Positions 59,699 through 64,000 of a stretch of DNA of 64,000 nt are shown here, piece after piece. How positions within the stretch are numbered: position 1 is the first letter of the stretch; each line of letters starts with the position of its first letter. Position numbers and translations under genes: made by a program. Where the stretch lies: contig JAHDYR010000021.1 in NCBI GenBank assembly GCA_019828565.1, forward strand, positions 1 to 64,000, written 5' to 3'. The DNA is from Carpediemonas membranifera (taxonomy: Eukaryota; Fornicata). The notes beneath the pieces were generated by a model that saw only the letters and a list, made by a program, of their open reading frames with translations, did no database searches and was not told where the DNA came from.

Positions 59699-60334
59699 AT
59701 GGGGGGATTACCTCCATTCATTATCATATCGTTATTCATTGTCGTGTTGACGCAGGCTCGTCTGTTTCCGCCATTAGCAGTAGAAATGGATCCTAACCTG
59801 AAGCAAACTCCCGATCCACGAACACTACCAAGAAATGTACTCTCTTCTACCATCAACATTACCGGCGAGCTGGAACAAATACGAGACAACGCCTCCCACC
59901 TCACAGACCCGGACGTCCTTGCCAAAATCCGCAGTGAATTCCTCCGCGATGCCGCCTGGGTCCTTGGAAGCATCGTCTTCTTCACGCTATCGGCGTCTAT
60001 TCTAGTCAGCATCGTCTTTTGCGGGTCCCTCCCAGCGTTCCGCCGCATGCCTCATGTAGGATGTGCCTCGCCGGCCCACAGTCGAGAAAACAGTTTACAA
60101 GCTCAGTTCGACTTTGACAGTATTCTGAACGAGCTCGATAACGACGGGGCGCCCCTCAAGGGAGTCGCCCTCTTCGCAGATGGCCAGTGGGTCGAGGAGG
60201 GTGACGCTGAGCAGTCGGGCACCGACGTGGGTGGCTCGGCCATGTCTTTCTCCAAGCTCAGCGAGCTAAAGGTGCCCGAGGCGGGGGAGACGCCCGCCAT
60301 GGGGTTCGATGGGTGCACCCGTGGCCCAATATGA
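59699..60334 (+). CDS. Single-pass membrane protein, unknown
   Basis: 211 residues with a cleavable-looking signal (LPPFIIISLFIVVLTQA), a lumenal/extracellular segment with two N-glycosylation sequons (NIT and NAS), one membrane helix (GSIVFFTLSASILVSIVFCG, about residues 90-109), and an acidic cytoplasmic tail of about 100 residues. This is type I topology. No domain is recognised. The start ATG directly precedes the signal. The stop is TGA. Confidence 0.6.
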   Translation: MGGLPPFIIISLFIVVLTQARLFPPLAVEMDPNLKQTPDPRTLPRNVLSSTINITGELEQIRDNASHLTDPDVLAKIRSEFLRDAAWVLGSIVFFTLSASILVSIVFCGSLPAFRRMPHVGCASPAHSRENSLQAQFDFDSILNELDNDGAPLKGVALFADGQWVEEGDAEQSGTDVGGSAMSFSKLSELKVPEAGETPAMGFDGCTRGPI

Positions 60335-60603
60335 GCTGTGTTGCATGAGGGTAGCGTGCTATGGAAACGACCAGGTCGTGTCAAAGCTGCTGATATGCTG
60401 AGCTTCGTATGGTGCCTGCTGGATCAGTCTGGCGGGCTTACCGGTGTCGATGGTTTCAACAAACATGACGAGCTCGGGCTCTGGACGCTTCTATATAAAC
60501 AGCATGAGCTGCAACATCGTCGCAACATGGTCATGGGCAGTGGTCCTCCCATTTATGTTGCCTCATGTATTTCTTCCAGCAGTGGTTCGAACGCTCCCTA
60601 ACG

Positions 60604-62181
60604 ATGGCTAACGCGAAGACCACGCAGAAAGTTATCAAGATCCTTAAGGATCTCGAGGACAGCACAAACACAGACACTCAAGCTTTCCTCCTTGACCAAC
60701 TCCCAGAGTTCTTTGAGACGATTCATGCTAAGGACATGCAAGAGAAGGCCGCCAAGCTAGTCTGTGACTATTTCGCTGACCATGAGGAGAAGCCCTCCGT
60801 TTCTGCTGGTGCCGTTCTCTACGCCTGGGCGAAATACCTCGTTACCGAGGAGGCCCTGGTCGACGAGACCTTCCTGCCCGAGTTGTACCGCTTGGCCTTC
60901 CGCGCCTACTCCAGATTCACCCGGAGCCACCACCCCAACGCCCTCGCCGCCCTTCGTCGGTGCAGAGACATCCTTTCCGTCGTTTACGGCGTCGACCCCA
61001 AGACTGCCTACGCCCTCGGCTTCACCTCGATCAAGCAGGTCGCCCTCCACACTAAGCGCGCCCTCACTTCCCGCAAGCAGGGCCAGGGCATCAGCACGCT
61101 CATCTCGTGGCGTATCGTCGGTTCCCTCCGTCTTTGGACCGAGGTGTCCTGTGCCCATGCCAGCGACGCCCACATGGGCCAACTCGTCTTCCCCATCACC
61201 GAGCTGATTCTCGGCATCCTCAGGGCCATCCCCTCTACCCTCCTGAACGCCCCCGCCGTCCTCCACCTCGTTGCCCTCGCAAACATGCTCGCCAAGGCTT
61301 CCGAGTACTACGTACCGGTTTTCGCCCCTATCCTCATGCTTCTCGATCTCCCAGATCTCCGGAAGAAGCCCAAGACTATGTCTGGCGACCGTGCGGCCCT
61401 TGCCGACCTGTCCCATCTCATTGCCCTTGGTAAGAAGGACACGCAGTCCTCCATGGTCATGGACACCGTCGTCAAGGACTCCCTGTTCCTCATCACCGAG
61501 GCCTTCGCCGCCCAGGCCCACCTGGCCGCTTTCCCCGAGCTCACGTACGGTGTGGTGCCCCGCCTCCGTCGCCTGGCAAAGAGCATGGACGAGAAGTCAT
61601 TTACCAAGAAGTACGGCATGCAGATCATGTCCACCGTCTCCACCATCGACGCCCACACGACTTGGGTGCTCAAGCAGAGGGACGAGGCGAACATTTCCCC
61701 GAGAGACGCCGCCGTCGCCGACTTTGAGGCCAAGCTCAAGGGGCAGGCGCACCCCCTCGCCAAGGCCATGGCCAGAGCAATGAAGGCGCGGCAGAGCGAG
61801 CACCGTGTGCGGATTGAGAGCGACGTCGTCCTCGGCAGTGACGGCGAGGAGGCCAGTGATGACGATGATGAGTTCGCCGCACACACCAAGGGCAAGCGGG
61901 CTAAGGTCGACCAGGATAAGGCCGAGGAGGAGGAGGACATGAAGGTGAAGTCGCAGAAGGTCTCGTTTAGCGATGACGACGACGAGGATGCTGTGGAGGA
62001 GCCCGTCAAGAAGGGCAAGCACGCCAACGCCGGGTCGACCGGCAGTCTGCTCCTCAAGCCCAAGCCCAAGGCCAACGCCGAGAAGGAGCCCAAGGTGAGG
62101 GGCAAGGCGACGAAGCGGAAGAAGGCGAACGCTAAGGTGGACATCGTCGAAGAGATGCGACTCAGCGACATGTCGGATTAA
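60604..62181 (+). CDS. NOC2: Nucleolar complex protein 2 (Noc2) homologue
   Basis: Ribosome-assembly factor that acts in 60S subunit maturation and export with Noc1/Noc3. 525 residues with Noc2-family helical-repeat signatures: ISWRIVGSLRLWTEVSCAHA, LGQLVFPITELILGIL-like (GQLVFPITELILGILRAIPS), YVPVFAPILMLLDL and LFLITEAFAAQAHLAAFPEL. The C-terminal 120 residues are strongly acidic then Lys-rich (KATKRKKANAK), typical for nucleolar proteins. It is shorter than human NOC2L because the N-terminal extension is missing. The ATG at 60604 is chosen; the frame is open upstream, but that part does not resemble the family. The stop is TAAAC. Confidence 0.85.
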   Translation: MANAKTTQKVIKILKDLEDSTNTDTQAFLLDQLPEFFETIHAKDMQEKAAKLVCDYFADHEEKPSVSAGAVLYAWAKYLVTEEALVDETFLPELYRLAFRAYSRFTRSHHPNALAALRRCRDILSVVYGVDPKTAYALGFTSIKQVALHTKRALTSRKQGQGISTLISWRIVGSLRLWTEVSCAHASDAHMGQLVFPITELILGILRAIPSTLLNAPAVLHLVALANMLAKASEYYVPVFAPILMLLDLPDLRKKPKTMSGDRAALADLSHLIALGKKDTQSSMVMDTVVKDSLFLITEAFAAQAHLAAFPELTYGVVPRLRRLAKSMDEKSFTKKYGMQIMSTVSTIDAHTTWVLKQRDEANISPRDAAVADFEAKLKGQAHPLAKAMARAMKARQSEHRVRIESDVVLGSDGEEASDDDDEFAAHTKGKRAKVDQDKAEEEEDMKVKSQKVSFSDDDDEDAVEEPVKKGKHANAGSTGSLLLKPKPKANAEKEPKVRGKATKRKKANAKVDIVEEMRLSDMSD

Positions 62182-62216
62182 ACACGGATTATAACCATAG
62201 TTTTTATAAGCATACT

Positions 62217-63536
62217 TTACATCTTCAGCACTTGTAGTCTATCTCCAAACGTCTCGACGTCGCCTTCGTTCACGGGCCCCGCCCTCGCCATGCCCTGGCC
62301 CTGGTCAAACGACCTGAACTGGGCGATCGTCGTCAGCAGCACGTGGAGCACCGCCTTTCCTGTCCTCTGGTCGGGCGGGAGCCGTCTATTGATGCCCACA
62401 ACCTCTCCCATACCGACCACGGTCGACTCCAAGTCCCCGGCGCTCGAGACCAGTCGGGCCAGACGGACATCCTCCGTCGCCATGTCCGCGTCAACATCGA
62501 ACAGTGGCAAGCGGGGCTCGTAAGGCTCCATGAGTGCAGGCGGGTGGACTGCGGGTTCCAGGTCAGAGAGGGGGGCCTCGAATTGAGGGGGGATGAGACG
62601 AATGCCGCGGGGAACCTGGAGAGTCTCGTAGAGCTGGGAAACCTCGGGAATGAGGTTGTTCTTACCGCCGTAGAGCTTCAGGTTGTTGTGGATCAGGCTG
62701 ACGTAGTTAGGGGGCAGGGGGTCGAGCGTGGCGGGGGCAATCTTGGGCAGAACGGCGAGCATGCCCGTGTTGGGCACCGTCTTGTGCTCCTTGATGTCCG
62801 CTGTCTTCGCATCCATGGCGTTGATGTTGCACTCCGGCAACCGGGTAAGATACGCGATCACCCAGTCGACAATCGCACCGTTGCTCTCCATAGTGATGTA
62901 TTGGTCAGTAAAGATGTCCTTGGACCCCACGAGGGCCAGTCGCCCGCCCTGGGGTGTCTCTGTGACAGCTACGACAGGCCGCTTGACAGGGTAGCAGTTG
63001 CTTCCCGTCGAAAGGACCGGGACCGCGGGTGAGGCCGTGATCAACGTCCGCCCGCGGGGGTACACGAACTTGTTGATCGTCTTGCGCAGGTCGCGGTTGA
63101 CCACGCCGTCGTCTATGAGACACTCTGCTGGATGGAGGAGGGGTTTGCCCCGGACGCGGCGGCCGACGTACGCCTGGCTCACAACCTTGTCGTCGTTCAC
63201 ACTCAGGCCGAACTGCTCGAACAGGTAGTTGACGTTCTTAATGTTGGCGCCCGGCGCTAGTGTGAAGAGGACACTGTGGCCGCGGCTTAGGAAGGAGTTG
63301 ATGCCTTCAAAGTCGGGCTTGGAGAAATTAGAGGTGGGGCCCATGAAAGCAAGGACTGATACATGCTCGCTGGCCATGGAGAAGCTGTCCATGTTGCTGT
63401 GTTAGGGAGAAATGAGAGGGACGAACGCTTTCACATCAAGGTTCTCCTTTTGACGCAATCTCGATTGCAATTCGTTATATTCTTCTAGTTTGGTACCTTT
63501 GGTCAGGTCGAAGCACACCGTTTGCCTCGACATCAT
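62217..63536 (-). CDS. IFT52: Intraflagellar transport protein IFT52, one 30-nt intron
   Basis: IFT-B core subunit needed for building flagella. Exon 1 (63536-63427) encodes RQTVCFDLTKGTKLEEYNEL, similar to the IFT52 N-terminus (TILFNAYKKE-like). The intron (63426-63397, 30 nt) starts GTTCGTCCCT and ends CCCTAACACAG. Exon 2 (63396-62217) carries the GIFT domain (VLAFMGPTSNFSKPDFEGIN; FLSRGHSVLFTLAPG; PVLSTGSNCYPVKRPVVAVT; GGRLALVGSKDIFTDQYI) and the IFT52 C-terminal signature (RLIPPQFEAPLSDLEPAVHP, then PRLPLFDVDADMATEDVRLA). The spliced length of 429 residues matches the family (437 in human). Without the intron the protein would start at 63392 and lack the N-terminus. The stop is TAAAG. Confidence 0.93.
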
Positions 63537-63737
63537 TGGTTTCTCGCCTTGCCAATTCTGTGAGCATTTTAAGGAAAGTCGCGAAATTCTCAAAAGGAAG
63601 GCTGCCTCGAGTCCGCATACACCCATGTACCCCATCCGCTGGCGATACCGACCCTGTTTCCCGATTTCCCGACCGTTGAACTCGTCATAGGCAGAAAGTG
63701 TTCAGCGAGGAACAGAAGCACAGAAGCGCTCCAAGTC

Positions 63738-64000
63738 ATGTTTAGTTCAGGATTTCCACAAAAGTCCATCTTAACGTCACGGTCAACGACTTTGCCGCCC
63801 ATAGAACTCAACGCCATGCGCCCAATGCAGAAATCGCCTTCAGCAGGCCCCATGCGGGTCCAACACGGCAGTAGATCGCCTCCACCGCAACAAACCAGTG
63901 CGCAAACACCTCCCCGTCAGTCAATGCGCGCTCCACACCGTCCTCCGCAGGCAGACCGCCCGATCACTGCCCGCGGGGGGTTTGGCGGCCGCACGCTCCA
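63738..64000 (+). CDS. Partial basic Pro/Arg-rich protein, open at window end
   Basis: An open frame from ATG 63738 to the window edge (87 codons): FSSGFPQKSILTSRSTTLPP, then MRAPHRPPQADRPITARGGF and GGRTL. It is low in acidic residues and rich in Pro, Arg, Gln and Ser. A basic Arg/Gly/Pro-rich N-terminus like this opens IFT74 and several other proteins; the closeness to IFT52 makes IFT74 tempting but unproven. It is divergent from IFT52, with about 200 bp between the start codons. Confidence 0.5.
   Translation, partial: MFSSGFPQKSILTSRSTTLPPIELNAMRPMQKSPSAGPMRVQHGSRSPPPQQTSAQTPPRQSMRAPHRPPQADRPITARGGFGGRTL

Overview
The window looks like a compact, GC-rich genome of a flagellated, free-living-type protist, most likely a metamonad (Carpediemonas-like fornicate or relative). 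This is inference from four sequence traits. (1) Spliceosomal introns are only 28-30 nt long, with GTWYGT-like starts and ends such as CTAACACAG or ACTGACACAG, which resemble Trichomonas and Giardia introns. (2) About half of the stop codons are embedded in TAAA, the Trichomonas-type poly(A) signal. (3) A lone hydrogenosome-type NuoF/51-kDa subunit is present, with a short presequence. (4) An intraflagellar transport gene (IFT52) is present. No rRNA or tRNA gene was recognised.

Layout. 1-6749: tandem satellite of about 24 units of ~285 bp. 6.9-9.9 kb: Sec31 (COPII coat). 10.1-12.9 kb: three broken genes (two RCC1-like copies and an acidic-repeat protein). 13.1-24.5 kb: a dense block with NuoF, an M1 aminopeptidase, a TGS-uridine-kinase-like protein, an INO80C/Ies6-like protein with a 30-nt intron, a DEAD-box-like protein without the DEAD motif, and a multi-PHD chromatin protein. 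24.58-29.23 kb: a Ty3/gypsy-type LTR retrotransposon with identical 92-bp LTRs and a TTGAC target duplication, inserted 52 bp upstream of the PHD gene. 29.4-34.4 kb: a giant WD40-coiled-coil-kinase-IBR protein. 34.7-38.4 kb: two RCC1-like genes. 38.6-39.7 kb: an RNF32-like RING-IQ-RING protein. 39.7-44.4 kb: two uncharacterised repeat-module genes. 44.6-48.4 kb: divergent CSTF1 (polyadenylation factor) and Dbr1-like (lariat debranching) genes. 48.4-55.4 kb: two tiny LEA-like genes flanking a mosaic insertion made of a 3' fragment of the PHD gene, a nearly identical inverted copy of the WD40-kinase gene (frameshifted), and a relic ORF. 55.7-56.9 kb: PKA regulatory subunit. 57.8-59.6 kb: a decayed TnpB/Fanzor-like RNA-guided nuclease gene. 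59.7-63.5 kb: a single-pass membrane protein, Noc2 and IFT52 (with a 5' exon). The right edge opens into a further basic-rich protein.

The most unusual points are the tiny introns (in one LEA-like gene each internal exon is exactly one 11-residue repeat), the stop-codon-embedded poly(A) signal alongside a CstF50 gene, the WD40-kinase-IBR architecture and its gene-converted second copy, the Fanzor relic, and a Dbr1-like enzyme with canonical metallophosphatase residues and a long KH-containing tail. Many frame breaks sit on homopolymers, so some 'pseudogenes' may be assembly errors.
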